A stretch of 64,000 bases of DNA from Gracilibacillus halotolerans (GCF_014206945.1 NZ_JACHON010000001.1:183529-247528), one strand, 5' to 3'. Positions 1-10,084 are shown, counted from the first letter of the stretch. Notes: generated from the letters alone by a model not told the origin. Made by a program: numbers and translations.

Positions 1-459
1 CAACTCGTTCATTGGATTACCGGAGCGCAAATTTCTAACGCAACTGTTCAGGATGGAGCTTATCTAACACATTCTTTTCAAATACCAGGTGGAAGTTTTG
101 GATTAGAAGAGGATATGACACTTGAATTCCAAGGGAAGAAAAAGAAAGATGGAGAGCTCGACCCAAATTATTGTCGCATATTGTTTGATTTAAATTTAGC
201 AAATATCGGGGAAACGATAATAACGTTAGGTGTTCAGAAACGAGTTGTTACGATAACAATATTCAACAACCAAGAATACGAGGCGCAAGCATTCGCACAT
301 AAATGGAAATCGAATTTAGAACAGCAATTAGAAAATTTAGACTACCACTTATCCGCAATTCATTGGAAACCACTATCGAATGAAAAGAGTAACAGCATTC
401 AACCAAATGGTGATACAGGGCATACAGAACAGCAGAAAGGATTTGATTGGAGAGTATGA
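1..459 (+). CDS. YlqG-like protein with FliK-type C-terminal domain (5'-partial)
   Basis: The frame is open from base 1, so only the last 152 codons of a longer gene are seen. By position (before a YlqH-like gene and sucCD) it corresponds to B. subtilis ylqG, whose function I do not know. Bases about 169-372 encode a block that aligns by eye with the C-terminal hook-length domain of the FliK in this window: the pattern hydrophobic-x-L-x4-(H/N)-(L/I)-GE followed by alternating beta residues and a helix. FliK C-domains contact the FlhB C-domain, and the next gene is FlhB-C-like, which makes the reading attractive. The tail is Ser/Asn/Gln-rich. The stop overlaps the next start. The FliK-like fold is my inference; an unrelated beta/alpha domain is possible. 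Confidence 0.6.
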   Translation, partial: QLVHWITGAQISNATVQDGAYLTHSFQIPGGSFGLEEDMTLEFQGKKKKDGELDPNYCRILFDLNLANIGETIITLGVQKRVVTITIFNNQEYEAQAFAHKWKSNLEQQLENLDYHLSAIHWKPLSNEKSNSIQPNGDTGHTEQQKGFDWRV

Positions 460-737
460 GGAATGATAATGAAATAACACGAAAAAGAGCAGCAGCATTG
501 TCTTATGATCCAAATACCAATCAAGCACCGAAATTAACCGCACAAGGACAAGGGTATGTAGCGGATAAGATTATTCAAAAAGCAAAAGAGAACAACATAC
601 CAATCCAATCAGATCCTACGCTTGTTCAATTATTGTCTGAACTAAATATCAATGAAACGATTCCGGAAGAGTTATATCAATTAGTTGCGGAAGTATTTGC
701 ATATATTTATAAAGTCGATCAACAAGCAGGAAAATAA
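447..737 (+). CDS. ylqH: FlhB C-terminal-domain-like protein (YlqH/FlhX type)
   Basis: A 96-residue protein resembling only the cytoplasmic C-terminal domain of the flagellar export switch FlhB. The run from AAALSYDP through APKLTAQGQGYVADKI to PEELYQLVAEVFAYIYKVD lines up with the same stretch of the FlhB encoded at 26522-27601. There are no membrane segments, and the NPTH self-cleavage motif is not preserved (DPNT at that place). Stand-alone copies next to sucC are common in Bacillales, usually called YlqH. The start is TTG at 447 behind AAAGGA, or ATG at 456 overlapping the upstream stop; the two differ by three codons. It may modulate export with FlhB, but no role is shown by the sequence. 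Confidence 0.8.
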   Translation: MESMRNDNEITRKRAAALSYDPNTNQAPKLTAQGQGYVADKIIQKAKENNIPIQSDPTLVQLLSELNINETIPEELYQLVAEVFAYIYKVDQQAGK

Positions 738-762
738 CTACGAAACTTTGAAAAACTCAATT

Positions 763-777
763 ATGAAAGCGTATGTA
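763..777 (+). promoter_or_regulatory. candidate catabolite-responsive element (cre)
   Basis: ATGAAAGCGTATGTA differs at one position from the relaxed CcpA operator pattern WTGNAANCGNWNNCW. It lies just upstream of the likely sucCD promoter, a place where CcpA could act. One mismatch in a degenerate motif is weak evidence. Confidence 0.3.
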
Positions 778-782
778 GTATT

Positions 783-815
783 TTGTAGACAATCATAGCT
801 AGTTTTATATACAAT
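783..815 (+). promoter_or_regulatory. candidate SigA promoter of sucCD
   Basis: Two overlapping readings are possible: TTGTAG, 17 bases, TATATA; or TAGACA, 18 bases, TACAAT. Either would start transcription about 25-30 bases before the sucC ATG. There is no clear terminator between ylqH and this site, so some read-through is possible. Confidence 0.45.
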
Positions 816-850
816 GAGATTGCAGTGATTTTTTGATGGGAGGATGAAAG

Positions 851-2017
851 ATGAATATTCATGAGTATCAAGGCAAGGAGATATTGCGTAGCTATGGTGT
901 TACTGTTCCAAATGGAAAAGTTGCGTTTACTGTAGATGAAGCCGTAAATGCAGCGAAAAAGCTTGGTTCAAATGTAACCGTTGTTAAAGCGCAAATCCAC
1001 GCAGGTGGAAGAGGGAAAGCTGGCGGTGTTAAAATCGCAAAGAATTTAGAGGAAGTACGTACATATGCGGATGAAATACTAGGGAAAACATTAGTGACGC
1101 ATCAAACTGGACCAGAAGGAAAAGAAGTGAAGCGATTACTAATAGAAGAAGGCTGTGACATTCAGAAAGAATACTATATCGGCCTAGTGCTAGACCGTTC
1201 GTCATCTCGAGTAACAATGATGGGCTCAGAAGAAGGTGGAACGGAAATTGAAGAGGTAGCAGAACAAAATCCGGAGAAGATTTTTAAAGAAGAAATCGAC
1301 CCAGTAACAGGATTACTACCTTACCAAGCAAGAAGACTAGCATTTAATATTAATATTCCAGAAGAGTCTCTTTCAAAAGCAGTGAAGTTTATGATGGGTC
1401 TATATCAAGCGTTTGTTGATAAAGATTGTTCTATTGCAGAGATAAACCCGTTAGTAACTACAGGAGATGGCGAAGTATTAGCGTTAGACGCAAAATTAAA
1501 CTTTGATGACAATGCTCTTTTCCGTCAGAAAGACATCGTTGAATACCGTGATTTAGACGAAGAAGATGAAAAGGAAATTGAAGCATCGAAATTTGATTTA
1601 AGCTATATTGCGTTAGATGGTAACATTGGCTGTATGGTTAATGGTGCTGGACTAGCAATGGCTACTATGGATATTATTAAGCATTATAATGGCGAACCGG
1701 CTAACTTTTTAGATGTTGGGGGCGGAGCTACAGCAGAGAAAGTTACGGAAGCCTTTAAAATTATTTTGTCTGATAAGAATGTAAAAGGTATATTCGTTAA
1801 TATTTTCGGTGGAATAATGAAATGTGATGTTATTGCGGAAGGTGTAGTACAAGCAACAAAAGAAGTAGGGTTAACCATTCCTTTAGTTGTGCGCTTAGAA
1901 GGTACGAATGTAGATGCTGGTAAAAAAATCCTTGCTGATTCAGGCTTGAATATTACGCCAGCTGAATCTATGGCAGATGGTGCACAAAAAATTGTAGCGC
2001 TAGTTGAACAAGAATAA
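851..2017 (+). CDS. sucC: succinyl-CoA ligase (ADP-forming) beta subunit
   Basis: Beta subunit of the TCA-cycle enzyme that interconverts succinyl-CoA and succinate with nucleoside triphosphate formation. At 388 residues it has the usual length. The start [17 protein letters not shown] is the family N-terminus; an ATP-grasp domain covers about residues 1-240 (glycine-rich [10 protein letters not shown] near 53-62) and a CoA-ligase-type Rossmann domain follows, with GGGATAEKV near 291-299 and [10 protein letters not shown] near 318-327 at the subunit/phosphohistidine interface. A strong SD (GGGAGGATG) precedes ATG 851. It is followed after 37 bases by sucD, as expected for a two-gene operon. 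Confidence 0.97.
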   Translation: MNIHEYQGKEILRSYGVTVPNGKVAFTVDEAVNAAKKLGSNVTVVKAQIHAGGRGKAGGVKIAKNLEEVRTYADEILGKTLVTHQTGPEGKEVKRLLIEEGCDIQKEYYIGLVLDRSSSRVTMMGSEEGGTEIEEVAEQNPEKIFKEEIDPVTGLLPYQARRLAFNINIPEESLSKAVKFMMGLYQAFVDKDCSIAEINPLVTTGDGEVLALDAKLNFDDNALFRQKDIVEYRDLDEEDEKEIEASKFDLSYIALDGNIGCMVNGAGLAMATMDIIKHYNGEPANFLDVGGGATAEKVTEAFKIILSDKNVKGIFVNIFGGIMKCDVIAEGVVQATKEVGLTIPLVVRLEGTNVDAGKKILADSGLNITPAESMADGAQKIVALVEQE

Positions 2018-2054
2018 TAGAATGCGCAGAACGACAAAGGGAGGATGTTAAATA

Positions 2055-2957
2055 ATGAGTGTGTTTATTAATAAAGATACGAAAGTACTTGTACAAGGAA
2101 TTACAGGTTCTACTGCATTGTTTCACACAAAGCAAATGTTAGAATATGGTACGAAAATCGTAGCAGGTGTAACACCTAAAAAAGGCGGTACAGAAGTAGA
2201 AGGTGTACCTGTATTTAATACAGTAAAAGAAGCAGTTGATCAAACAGGAGCAAATGCATCCGTTATTTATGTACCAGCTCCATTTGCAGCAGATGCTATT
2301 ATGGAAGCGGTTGATGCAGACATGGACCTTGTTATCTGTATAACAGAACATATTCCTGTAATGGATATGGTTAAAGTAAAACGTTACATGGAAGGGAAAA
2401 AGACTCGATTGATTGGTCCTAACTGTCCAGGCGTTATTACACCTGAGGAGTGTAAGATTGGTATTATGCCAGGCTACATTCATAAAAAGGGTCATATAGG
2501 GGTAGTTTCTCGTTCTGGAACATTAACTTATGAAGCAGTACATCAGTTATCTGAGGCTGGTTTTGGTCAATCCTCTGCAGTAGGAATTGGTGGGGACCCT
2601 GTGAATGGGACAGACTTTATCGATGTACTGAAAGCATTTAATGAAGACCCTGAAACAGAAGCTGTTATGATGATTGGTGAAATCGGTGGAACAGCTGAAG
2701 AAGAAGCTGCTGAATGGGTGAAAGAAAATATGACAAAGCCAGTTATTGGTTTTATCGGCGGTAGAACTGCACCTCCAGGAAAACGTATGGGGCATGCAGG
2801 TGCTATTATTTCAGGTGGAAAAGGTACAGCAGAAGAAAAGATTAGAGTTATGAATGAATGTGGGATCGAAGTTGCTGAAACTCCATCTGTTATGGGAGAA
2901 ACCGTTATTGGTGTATTAAAAGATAAAGGTCTCTATGAAAAATGTAAAACTCATTAA
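2055..2957 (+). CDS. sucD: succinyl-CoA ligase (ADP-forming) alpha subunit
   Basis: Alpha subunit, 300 residues, partner of SucC. The N-terminal CoA-binding Rossmann domain includes [12 protein letters not shown] (residues 14-25); the ligase domain carries the GHAGAI motif whose His247 is the residue phosphorylated in the reaction cycle. GPNCPGV (121-127) is another family signature. ATG 2055 is preceded by GGGAGGATG. The operon ends about ten bases later at a hairpin with a T tract. No irregularity is seen. Confidence 0.97.
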   Translation: MSVFINKDTKVLVQGITGSTALFHTKQMLEYGTKIVAGVTPKKGGTEVEGVPVFNTVKEAVDQTGANASVIYVPAPFAADAIMEAVDADMDLVICITEHIPVMDMVKVKRYMEGKKTRLIGPNCPGVITPEECKIGIMPGYIHKKGHIGVVSRSGTLTYEAVHQLSEAGFGQSSAVGIGGDPVNGTDFIDVLKAFNEDPETEAVMMIGEIGGTAEEEAAEWVKENMTKPVIGFIGGRTAPPGKRMGHAGAIISGGKGTAEEKIRVMNECGIEVAETPSVMGETVIGVLKDKGLYEKCKTH

Positions 2958-2967
2958 TTAATCTTAA

Positions 2968-3004
2968 GGGAAGGGCATCTATCAAGCTGTCTTTCCCCTT
3001 TTTT
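2968..3004 (+). terminator. rho-independent terminator after sucD
   Basis: GGGAAGG (2968-2974) can pair with CTTTCCC (2991-2997), including one G-U pair, and is followed by a run of T. It separates sucCD from dprA. Confidence 0.65.
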
Positions 3005-3025
3005 GAAACGAAAGGATGATAAAAA

Positions 3026-3913
3026 TTGGAACAAAAGAGTTGGCGACTACTATTATTATCTCGCCTACCTTTTATGACAAGGAAACGTATCAGTCAAATT
3101 TTAGAAAATGATCCTCACTTAACGGATTTCCTAGATTGGAAAGAATTAGAATGGACGGATACCTTAACTTTAGATACAAAACAGGTGACAGCAATTAGAC
3201 AACGAATCGAAAATACTACATTCAAGCGTCAATTATATGAAGAAAGCTTAACGTATCCCTTTATTACAATATTTGATAAGAGCTATCCCCAGTCACTCCG
3301 TCATATTCCAGACCCTCCACTAGTTATTTACTATTTAGGTAATCCTTCTTTATTCCAAACGTCCCCAAACTTAAGTGTTGTCGGTACTAGATACCCATCT
3401 ATGGAAGCTACTCGTGTAATGAAGAAACTATTAACTCCAATTGTACGGAGCAAATGGTGCATTGTCAGTGGAATGGCAAAAGGTGTTGATTCAATGGCTC
3501 ATAAGATAGCAATAGATGAAGGTCATACCACTATAGCAGTATTAGGAAGTGGCTTCCAACATGTCTATCCTAAAGAAAATACCTCACTATTTCATCAATT
3601 ATCAACCAATCATTTAGTGCTTTCAGAATACCCACCTCATACCAAACCGGAGAAATATTACTTTCCTGAGAGAAATCGTATTATTAGTGGCTTAGGGTTT
3701 GCTACATTAGTAATTGAAGCAAAACAAAAGAGTGGAACGATGATTACAGTAGATCAAGCTTTAGATCAAGGTAAAGAAGTGTTTGCTGTACCTGGATCGA
3801 TTTTGGCTAAAACAAGTGAAGGTTGTCATCAATTGATAAAAGAGGGTGCAAAACTCATTACTTCAGCAGATGATATTTTGGCAGAATGGCAACAAACTAC
3901 TAGAAAATCGTGA
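3026..3913 (+). CDS. dprA: DNA processing protein DprA (Smf)
   Basis: DprA binds incoming single-stranded DNA and loads RecA during transformation. The 295-residue protein has an N-terminal SAM-like region (to about 70) and the Rossmann-like DprA core: GTRYPS (120-125), SGMAKGVDSMAH (148-159), GSGFQHVYP (174-182) and PERNRIISGL (214-223). It lacks a C-terminal winged helix, as in the short B. subtilis form. The start is TTG 3026, seven bases behind AAAGGATG. The gene sits between sucD and topA as in other Bacillaceae. Presence of dprA alone does not prove natural competence. Confidence 0.95.
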   Translation: MEQKSWRLLLLSRLPFMTRKRISQILENDPHLTDFLDWKELEWTDTLTLDTKQVTAIRQRIENTTFKRQLYEESLTYPFITIFDKSYPQSLRHIPDPPLVIYYLGNPSLFQTSPNLSVVGTRYPSMEATRVMKKLLTPIVRSKWCIVSGMAKGVDSMAHKIAIDEGHTTIAVLGSGFQHVYPKENTSLFHQLSTNHLVLSEYPPHTKPEKYYFPERNRIISGLGFATLVIEAKQKSGTMITVDQALDQGKEVFAVPGSILAKTSEGCHQLIKEGAKLITSADDILAEWQQTTRKS

Positions 3914-3942
3914 GAAATACTTGCAAACGTTAACTAGAATGT

Positions 3943-3971
3943 TTGACAAACTGGAGGAAAGTATTTAATAA
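3943..3971 (+). promoter_or_regulatory. possible SigA promoter of topA
   Basis: A perfect TTGACA at 3943-3948 is followed after 17 bases by TAATAA, a poor -10 match. It lies in the 133-base gap before the topA start. Confidence 0.35.
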
Positions 3972-4046
3972 TAGGGAAGATTTATTCTATAAATGAAGCG
4001 AATGAAAAAACGGATTAGTTTGAGATTGCCTCATGGAGGGTTTTTT

Positions 4047-6122
4047 ATGGCGGAAAATTTAGTCATTGTTGAGTCGCCAGCCAAGGCGAAGACAATAGAA
4101 CGATATTTAGGAAAAAAATACAAAGTAACAGCCTCAATGGGTCACGTTCGCGATTTACCTAAGAGTCAGACCGGGGTTAACGTGGAAAACAACTATGAAC
4201 CTAAATATATTACGATACGTGGAAAAGGGCCGTTAATTAAGGAATTAAAATCAGCAGCAAAAAAAGCGAATAAAATATATCTAGCAGCTGACCCGGATCG
4301 CGAAGGGGAAGCAATAGCATGGCATCTAGCTCACATTCTAGATATCGATTTAAATTCGGAATGCCGAGTAGTGTTTAATGAAATAACAAAGGATGCAATC
4401 AAAGAATCGTTTAAAAACCCACGTAAAATTAACATGGATTTAGTAGACGCTCAACAGGCGAGAAGAATCCTAGATCGGTTAGTGGGATACAATATAAGTC
4501 CATTACTTTGGAAGAAAGTAAAGAAAGGACTTAGCGCAGGAAGAGTTCAATCTGTTGCTGTAAAATTAATTATCGACAGAGAAAATGAAATCAAAGCTTT
4601 TAAGCCTGAGGAATATTGGTCAATCGAATCAATATTCGAACAAGGAAAACAGAGCTTTGATGGTAGTTTTTACGGAATCAATGGTAAAAAGAAAGAATTA
4701 AAGAATAAGCAAGAAGTAGATGAAATTCTAAAGCAACTAAAAGGGAACAAATTCACGGTTGATAAAGTAAAGAAAACAGAAAGAAAACGTAATCCAGCAC
4801 TTCCGTTTACGACATCTTCGTTACAGCAAGAGGCAGCAAGAAAGCTTAACTTTAGAGCAAGAAAGACAATGATGATTGCTCAGCAACTATACGAAGGTAT
4901 TGACCTCGGACGTAAAGAGGGTGGAATTACGGGTCTTATTACGTATATGCGAACGGATTCTACTAGGGTTTCCGATACAGCAAAAAAACAGGCACATTCT
5001 TATATCGAGAATAAATATGGGAAAGAATACATTGGGCCTTTTCGTAAATCTAAACAAAATGATAGTAGTCAAGACGCTCACGAAGCCATCCGTCCTACTG
5101 GTGTGTTAAGAGACCCAGAGTCTATCAAATCTATATTATCTCGAGACCAGTTCAGGTTGTATAAGTTAATATGGGAACGATTTGTAGCAAGTCAAATGGC
5201 GCCAGCAGTGATGGACACGATGACAGTTACATTGAAAAATGAAGGAATAGAGTTTCGTTCTGTCGGATCTAAAATAAAATTTAAAGGTTTTATGACAGTA
5301 TACATTGAAGGTTCAGACGATGAACAGAAGAAAAAAGACAAATGGTTACCAGCGTTAGAGGAAGGTTCTACAGTAAGTGCTAAAGAGATCACACCAAACC
5401 AACACTTTACGCAACCACCTCCACGTTATACAGAAGCCCGATTAGTAAAAACATTAGAAGAAAAAGGTATCGGTCGACCATCCACTTATGCACCGACACT
5501 AGATACAATTCAACGAAGAGGCTATGTAGCACTAGATAACCGAAAGTTTGTACCTACTGAGCTTGGGGAAATTGTTACAAGTTTACTAGAGGAATTCTTC
5601 CCAGAAATTATCAATGTCGAATTTACCGTCAAAATGGAAGGTGATTTAGACTCCATAGAAGATGGTAATCGAGAATGGATCGAAATAATTGATCAATTTT
5701 ATCAAGGATTCGATAAACGACTACAAACAGCAGAAAACGAAATGCAGAAAATTGAAATAAAAGATGAGCCTGCTGGGGAAGATTGTGAAAAATGTGGTCA
5801 TGAAATGGTTTATAAAATGGGTAGGTATGGAAAATTTTTAGCTTGCTCTAATTTTCCAGATTGCAGAAATACAAAGCCAATCCTAAAAGAAATCGGTGTA
5901 ACATGCCCTAAATGTAAAAAAGGGAATGTAGTTGAACGTAAAACAAAGAAACGTCGAGTATTCTATGGTTGTGACCAATATCCAGAATGTGAATTTATTT
6001 CGTGGGATAAACCAACAGGTAGGAACTGTCCGAAATGTGAGACAATGCTTGTAGAAAAGAAAGCAAAAAGCAAATCACAAGTACAATGTCCATCGTGTGA
6101 CTATAAAGAAAATATGCAGTAA
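4047..6122 (+). CDS. topA: DNA topoisomerase I (type IA)
   Basis: Relaxes negatively supercoiled DNA by single-strand passage. With the start at ATG 4047 (GGAGGG six bases upstream) the protein is 691 residues and begins [18 protein letters not shown], the canonical N-terminus; the open frame reaches back to 3993 but that part has no SD. The Toprim domain has DPDREGEA (82-89), the catalytic tyrosine is Tyr300 in [12 protein letters not shown], and three C-terminal four-cysteine zinc ribbons end the protein. It is followed by a long-stem terminator. In B. subtilis the next gene is trmFO, which is absent here. Confidence 0.97.
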   Translation: MAENLVIVESPAKAKTIERYLGKKYKVTASMGHVRDLPKSQTGVNVENNYEPKYITIRGKGPLIKELKSAAKKANKIYLAADPDREGEAIAWHLAHILDIDLNSECRVVFNEITKDAIKESFKNPRKINMDLVDAQQARRILDRLVGYNISPLLWKKVKKGLSAGRVQSVAVKLIIDRENEIKAFKPEEYWSIESIFEQGKQSFDGSFYGINGKKKELKNKQEVDEILKQLKGNKFTVDKVKKTERKRNPALPFTTSSLQQEAARKLNFRARKTMMIAQQLYEGIDLGRKEGGITGLITYMRTDSTRVSDTAKKQAHSYIENKYGKEYIGPFRKSKQNDSSQDAHEAIRPTGVLRDPESIKSILSRDQFRLYKLIWERFVASQMAPAVMDTMTVTLKNEGIEFRSVGSKIKFKGFMTVYIEGSDDEQKKKDKWLPALEEGSTVSAKEITPNQHFTQPPPRYTEARLVKTLEEKGIGRPSTYAPTLDTIQRRGYVALDNRKFVPTELGEIVTSLLEEFFPEIINVEFTVKMEGDLDSIEDGNREWIEIIDQFYQGFDKRLQTAENEMQKIEIKDEPAGEDCEKCGHEMVYKMGRYGKFLACSNFPDCRNTKPILKEIGVTCPKCKKGNVVERKTKKRRVFYGCDQYPECEFISWDKPTGRNCPKCETMLVEKKAKSKSQVQCPSCDYKENMQ

Positions 6123-6186
6123 CTTCCTCCCCGGTATGAACAAAATTGGATATATTCCAAAAACGTTCTATCCGGGAAGTTTTTTT
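6122..6186 (+). terminator. terminator after topA
   Basis: A long interrupted stem pairs 6122-6141 with 6165-6180, including CCCGG with CCGGG and GAAC with GTTC. A smaller hairpin, TTGGA/TCCAA, sits in the loop, and a seven-T run follows. Confidence 0.85.
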
Positions 6187-6425
6187 GAGTCTAAATGTGC
6201 ATAAGTGAACATACGTAAATAATTTTGCCTGATAGTGAGGGTAGTTGTTTAAAATCTTTAGTTGAAAGTGATAAGATATAAAAGGGACAACTAAGGCGAG
6301 TAAGAGTTTTTGTTTAGAAATGATTATTTTCTTTCTATTCTGAATAATAAAGTGTTTTCCGTTTCCATAATGTAAAAGTAGGGAATAATAAACGTAAAAG
6401 CATAAAAGAGTAGTCGAGGTGGCAA
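6123..6425 (+). other. topA-xerC intergenic gap (trmFO position)
   Basis: These 303 bases hold the topA terminator in the first 64 and then about 240 AT-rich bases with no credible coding frame. The trmFO (gid) gene of about 435 codons, normally here in Bacillales, is missing, and I see no fragment of it. A promoter for xerC should lie here, but no -35/-10 pair is convincing. Confidence 0.7.
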
Positions 6426-7343
6426 ATGGAAAAGAATATATCTGAATTTATCGAATATATGCAAATTGAAAAGAACGCCTCCAAGATGACAATAAACGCA
6501 TATCGCGACGATATCGATCATTTTCAGTCCTTTCTACAATCTGAAAACGTCATGAATTGGCAAGAAGTGAATTATGGAATCATTAGACACTATTTAACCC
6601 TTCTCTACCAAGATGGTCTCTCCAGAAGTTCTGTTACTAGACATCTTTCTAGTTTAAGGAGCTTTTATCATTTTCTTATGCGAGAATCAATTATTGAATA
6701 TAATCCATTTAAACAAGTTCAATTACCAAAAGCCGAACAAGCTTTACCCGAGTTCTTGTATGAAGATGAGCTCCAACCTTTATTCGAAATTTCGGATTTG
6801 ACCGTTCCTTTGGGACAGAGAAATCAAGTAATTGTCGAGTTGCTCTATGCTTGCGGCTTGCGAGTAACTGAGCTAATACAAATTAAAATAGAAGATATAG
6901 ACTTTTATTTAGATACCTTATATGTAATAGGTAAAGGAAATAAAGAAAGGTATGTCCCTTTTGGGAAAAAAGCTGCCGACATTTTAAAGATGTACATAGA
7001 GGATGGCAGAGAGCTGCTCATGAAGAAATCAGACGAACATAATTTTTTACTTGTAAACCAGAACGGCAAACCTTTAACGTCCAGAGGTGTTCGCTATATC
7101 TTAAATAAAATGGTGGATGATGCATGTATGACACAAAATATTTATCCACATAAGCTTCGTCATACTTTCGCAACACATTTGCTGAATAATGGGGCTGATC
7201 TTCGTTCCGTGCAAGAACTTCTTGGTCATTCTAAGCTATCCACTACACAAATCTATACACATGTTACAAAAGATAGATTAAGTCAAATATACCGTTCAGC
7301 ACATCCACGTGCACAGATTACAAAAAACAGGGGGGAATCGTAG
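6426..7343 (+). CDS. xerC: tyrosine recombinase XerC (CodV)
   Basis: Resolves chromosome dimers at dif together with XerD. The 305-residue protein has an N-terminal SAM-like DNA-binding domain (to about 90) and a catalytic domain with all expected residues: Arg146 (CGLRVTEL), Lys170 (GKGNKER), His242 and Arg245 (HKLRHTF), His268 (LGHS) and the nucleophile Tyr277 (IYTHV). SD GAGGTGG precedes ATG 6426. The stop codon touches the hslV start, so the codV-clpQ-clpY-codY operon arrangement of B. subtilis is kept. The operon position supports XerC rather than a phage integrase. Confidence 0.95.
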   Translation: MEKNISEFIEYMQIEKNASKMTINAYRDDIDHFQSFLQSENVMNWQEVNYGIIRHYLTLLYQDGLSRSSVTRHLSSLRSFYHFLMRESIIEYNPFKQVQLPKAEQALPEFLYEDELQPLFEISDLTVPLGQRNQVIVELLYACGLRVTELIQIKIEDIDFYLDTLYVIGKGNKERYVPFGKKAADILKMYIEDGRELLMKKSDEHNFLLVNQNGKPLTSRGVRYILNKMVDDACMTQNIYPHKLRHTFATHLLNNGADLRSVQELLGHSKLSTTQIYTHVTKDRLSQIYRSAHPRAQITKNRGES

Positions 7344-7886
7344 ATGTCTTCAGAGTTTCATGCTACAACTATTTTTGCCATTCACCATAATGGCCAGGCA
7401 GCAATGTGTGGAGACGGTCAAGTCACTCTTGGTAATCAAGTTGTTATGAAGCACACAGCCAAAAAGGTAAGAAAATTATATCATGGTAAAGTTTTAGCTG
7501 GCTTTGCAGGATCTGTTGCAGATGCTTTTACCTTATATGAAAATTTTGAAAGTAAACTGGAAGCGCATGATGGCAATTTATCAAGAGCTGCAGTGGAATT
7601 GGCAAAATCTTGGCGTAATGATAAATATTTACGTAAACTTGAAGCAATGCTAATCGTAATGAATAAAGATACGTTGCTTCTCGTTTCTGGGACAGGTGAG
7701 GTTATAGAGCCTGATGATGGAATACTCGCAATTGGCTCTGGAGGAAATTATGCTTTAAGTGCAGGTCGTGCTCTGAAGCAGTATGCGTCACAACTATCCG
7801 CACGCGAAATCGCAAAGGCAGCATTAGAAGTTGCTGGAGAAATATGTGTATTTACAAATGACCAACTAGTTTTAGAGGAATTGTAG
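7344..7886 (+). CDS. hslV: HslV/ClpQ (CodW) peptidase subunit
   Basis: Proteolytic subunit of the HslUV (ClpYQ) ATP-dependent protease. The 180-residue protein is full length, with [19 protein letters not shown] and IGSGGNYAL as family blocks. The N-terminus is [12 protein letters not shown]: as in B. subtilis CodW, several residues precede the TT that forms the N-terminal nucleophile in most HslV, so the active residue is probably Ser2 rather than Thr. It starts immediately after the xerC stop, with its SD (GGGGGG) inside the end of xerC, and lies 18 bases before its ATPase partner. Confidence 0.95.
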   Translation: MSSEFHATTIFAIHHNGQAAMCGDGQVTLGNQVVMKHTAKKVRKLYHGKVLAGFAGSVADAFTLYENFESKLEAHDGNLSRAAVELAKSWRNDKYLRKLEAMLIVMNKDTLLLVSGTGEVIEPDDGILAIGSGGNYALSAGRALKQYASQLSAREIAKAALEVAGEICVFTNDQLVLEEL

Positions 7887-7904
7887 AAAGGAAGGAATTC
7901 ATAA

Positions 7905-9290
7905 ATGGCGATGGACTTAACACCTAAACAAATTGTTCAGCAATTAAGTGAATATATTATAGGTCAGGAGGAAGCTAAAAAAGCTGTAGCCATTGCTCTC
8001 AGAAATAGATATAGAAGAATGCAATTGCCAGAAGAGTTAAAAAATGAAATCGTTCCAAAGAATATTTTAATGATTGGTCCAACAGGGGTTGGGAAAACAG
8101 AAATCGCTCGTCGTTTAGCTAAATTAACTGGTGCACCTTTTATTAAGATAGAAGCAACGAAATACACGGAAGTAGGCTATGTTGGTAGAGATGTGGAGTC
8201 CATGGTCCGTGATTTGGTAGAGAACTCCATTCGGATGGTAAAAGAGACAGAGATCGAACGTGTCAGAGACCGAGCGGAACAGCAGGCAAATAAACAATTA
8301 GTAAAACTATTAGTTCCTTCAAAAGTAGAGAAACCAACAAACAATCCATTCGAGGCCTTTTTAAATCCAAATCAAGCAAAGCAGCATAAAGAACCGGAAG
8401 AGAATGAAGATGTCCAATTAAAACGAAATCAAATGAAAAAGCTGTTAGAACTAGGTGAACTAGAAGATCATCTAGTAACAGTTGAAGTAGAAGAACAAAA
8501 TACTTCTATGTTCGATATGTTAAATGGATCTGGATTAGAGCAAATGGGATTCAATATGCAGGATTCATTAGGGCAATTGTTTCCGAAGAAGAAGAAAAAA
8601 AGAAAAGTAACCGTTAGAGAAGCCAGGAAAATATTGACAGACCAAGAAGCTCAAAAATTATTAGACATGGATGCAATTATCCAACAAGCTGTAGAAAATG
8701 CAGAGCAGATGGGAATCATCTTCATTGATGAAATGGATAAAATTGCAATGAAAACAGAGCAAAGTGCCAATGTATCTAGAGAAGGTGTGCAAAGAGACAT
8801 TCTACCGATCGTTGAAGGTTCCACAATTAATACAAAGTATGGTCCTGTTAAAACAGATCATATGCTTTTTATTGCTGCAGGTGCTTTTCATGTTGCAAAA
8901 CCAGCAGATTTAATACCAGAACTACAGGGAAGGTTCCCAATTCGAGTTGAATTAGAAAAACTTAAAATAGAAGACTTCGAACGTATTTTAAAAGAGCCGT
9001 CCAATGCTCTATTAAAGCAATATAAAGCATTAATCGAGACAGAAGGTATTACAATTAGTTTCAGAGAAGATGCCATACGACGTATTGCTGAAATAGCGTA
9101 TGAAGTTAATGGAGATACAGATAATATAGGAGCAAGAAGACTACATACGATTTTAGAAAAACTTTTAGAAGAGCTATCTTATGAGGCGTCTGATATCGGT
9201 GTTGGTAATATAGAAATTACCGCGCAATATGTAAATGATAAGCTCCAATCCATAGCAAAAAACAAAGATTTAAGTCAGTTTATATTATAA
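7905..9290 (+). CDS. hslU: HslU/ClpY ATPase subunit
   Basis: AAA+ unfoldase that feeds substrates to HslV. The 461-residue protein carries Walker A GPTGVGKT (58-65), the pore-loop block [10 protein letters not shown] near 92-101, a charged intermediate domain (about 110-240), Walker [10 protein letters not shown] near 272-280 and the sensor region GARRLHT near the end. The C-terminal SQFIL tail resembles the hydrophobic tail that docks into HslV. SD AAGGAAGG precedes ATG 7905. Only two bases separate its stop from the upstream edge of the open codY frame. Confidence 0.96.
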   Translation: MAMDLTPKQIVQQLSEYIIGQEEAKKAVAIALRNRYRRMQLPEELKNEIVPKNILMIGPTGVGKTEIARRLAKLTGAPFIKIEATKYTEVGYVGRDVESMVRDLVENSIRMVKETEIERVRDRAEQQANKQLVKLLVPSKVEKPTNNPFEAFLNPNQAKQHKEPEENEDVQLKRNQMKKLLELGELEDHLVTVEVEEQNTSMFDMLNGSGLEQMGFNMQDSLGQLFPKKKKKRKVTVREARKILTDQEAQKLLDMDAIIQQAVENAEQMGIIFIDEMDKIAMKTEQSANVSREGVQRDILPIVEGSTINTKYGPVKTDHMLFIAAGAFHVAKPADLIPELQGRFPIRVELEKLKIEDFERILKEPSNALLKQYKALIETEGITISFREDAIRRIAEIAYEVNGDTDNIGARRLHTILEKLLEELSYEASDIGVGNIEITAQYVNDKLQSIAKNKDLSQFIL

Positions 9291-9307
9291 GATTGGTGGT
9301 GCGGATA

Positions 9308-10084
9308 ATGCATGAATTATTAACGCGAACAAGAAAAATCAATTCACTGCTTCAAAAGACAAAAGGAAGCTCTGTCGATTTTACTGAAATGTCAAAAACA
9401 TTACGTGATGTAATAGATGCAAACATATTTATAGTGAGTCGCAAAGGGAAGTTACTCGGATTTGCGATTAATCAACAAATTGAAAACCCACGTATGAAAC
9501 GGATGCTTGAGGAAAGACAGTTTCCGGAAACCTATACAGATAATTTATTTACAATACGTGAAACAACAATTAACTTGTCGATTGAGAGTGAATATACAGC
9601 GTTCCCAGTTGAAAATAAGGATTTATTTAAAGAAGGACTCACTACTATTGTACCTATTCTTGGTAGTGGTCAACGTCTTGGAACCTTAATTTTGAGTAGA
9701 GTAGCTGAAAAATTTGAAGAAGATGATTTAATCTTAGCCGAGTATGGAGCAACTGTTGTCGGAATGGAAATATTATATGAAAAAACGAATGAAATTGAAA
9801 TGGAAGCACGTAGTACAGCTGTCGTTCAAATGGCAATGAATTCTTTATCCTATAGTGAGTTGGAAGCAATTGAGCACATCTTTGACGAATTAGATGGAGA
9901 TGAAGGTTTACTTGTTGCAAGTAAAGTGGCTGATCGTGTAGGGATTACTAGGTCTGTTATTGTTAATGCTCTTCGTAAGCTGGAGAGTGCTGGTGTTATT
10001 GAATCAAGGTCCTTAGGAATGAAAGGAACGTATATTAAGGTTCTTAATGAGAAATTCATGAAGGAATTAGAAAGTAGAAAATAA
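9308..10084 (+). CDS. codY: global transcriptional regulator CodY
   Basis: GTP- and branched-chain-amino-acid-sensing repressor of nutrient-limitation genes; in B. subtilis it also represses the fla/che operon, which follows here. The chosen ATG (SD TGGTGG, seven bases upstream) gives 258 residues. The GAF ligand domain fills about residues 1-155 ([21 protein letters not shown], then [12 protein letters not shown]) and the winged helix-turn-helix includes [19 protein letters not shown] at 207-225. It is the last gene of the xerC-hslVU-codY group, closed by a strong terminator. No CodY box was identified in the downstream flgB leader by eye. Confidence 0.97.
   Translation: MHELLTRTRKINSLLQKTKGSSVDFTEMSKTLRDVIDANIFIVSRKGKLLGFAINQQIENPRMKRMLEERQFPETYTDNLFTIRETTINLSIESEYTAFPVENKDLFKEGLTTIVPILGSGQRLGTLILSRVAEKFEEDDLILAEYGATVVGMEILYEKTNEIEMEARSTAVVQMAMNSLSYSELEAIEHIFDELDGDEGLLVASKVADRVGITRSVIVNALRKLESAGVIESRSLGMKGTYIKVLNEKFMKELESRK

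Noticed and set aside
1684-2037. 117-codon antisense frame over the sucC end
   Set aside because: Opposite an essential conserved domain; no ribosome-binding site and no recognisable family.
2139-2495. 118-codon antisense frame within sucD
   Set aside because: Cys/Tyr/Phe-rich shadow of a highly conserved gene on the other strand; no SD or promoter.
3993-4046. Upstream extension of topA
   Set aside because: No SD before 3993, whereas ATG 4047 has GGAGGG at the right distance and the canonical N-terminus.
6426-7343. Tyrosine recombinase as a sign of an integrated element
   Set aside because: It is the housekeeping XerC in its normal operon with hslVU and codY; there are no attachment repeats or phage genes.
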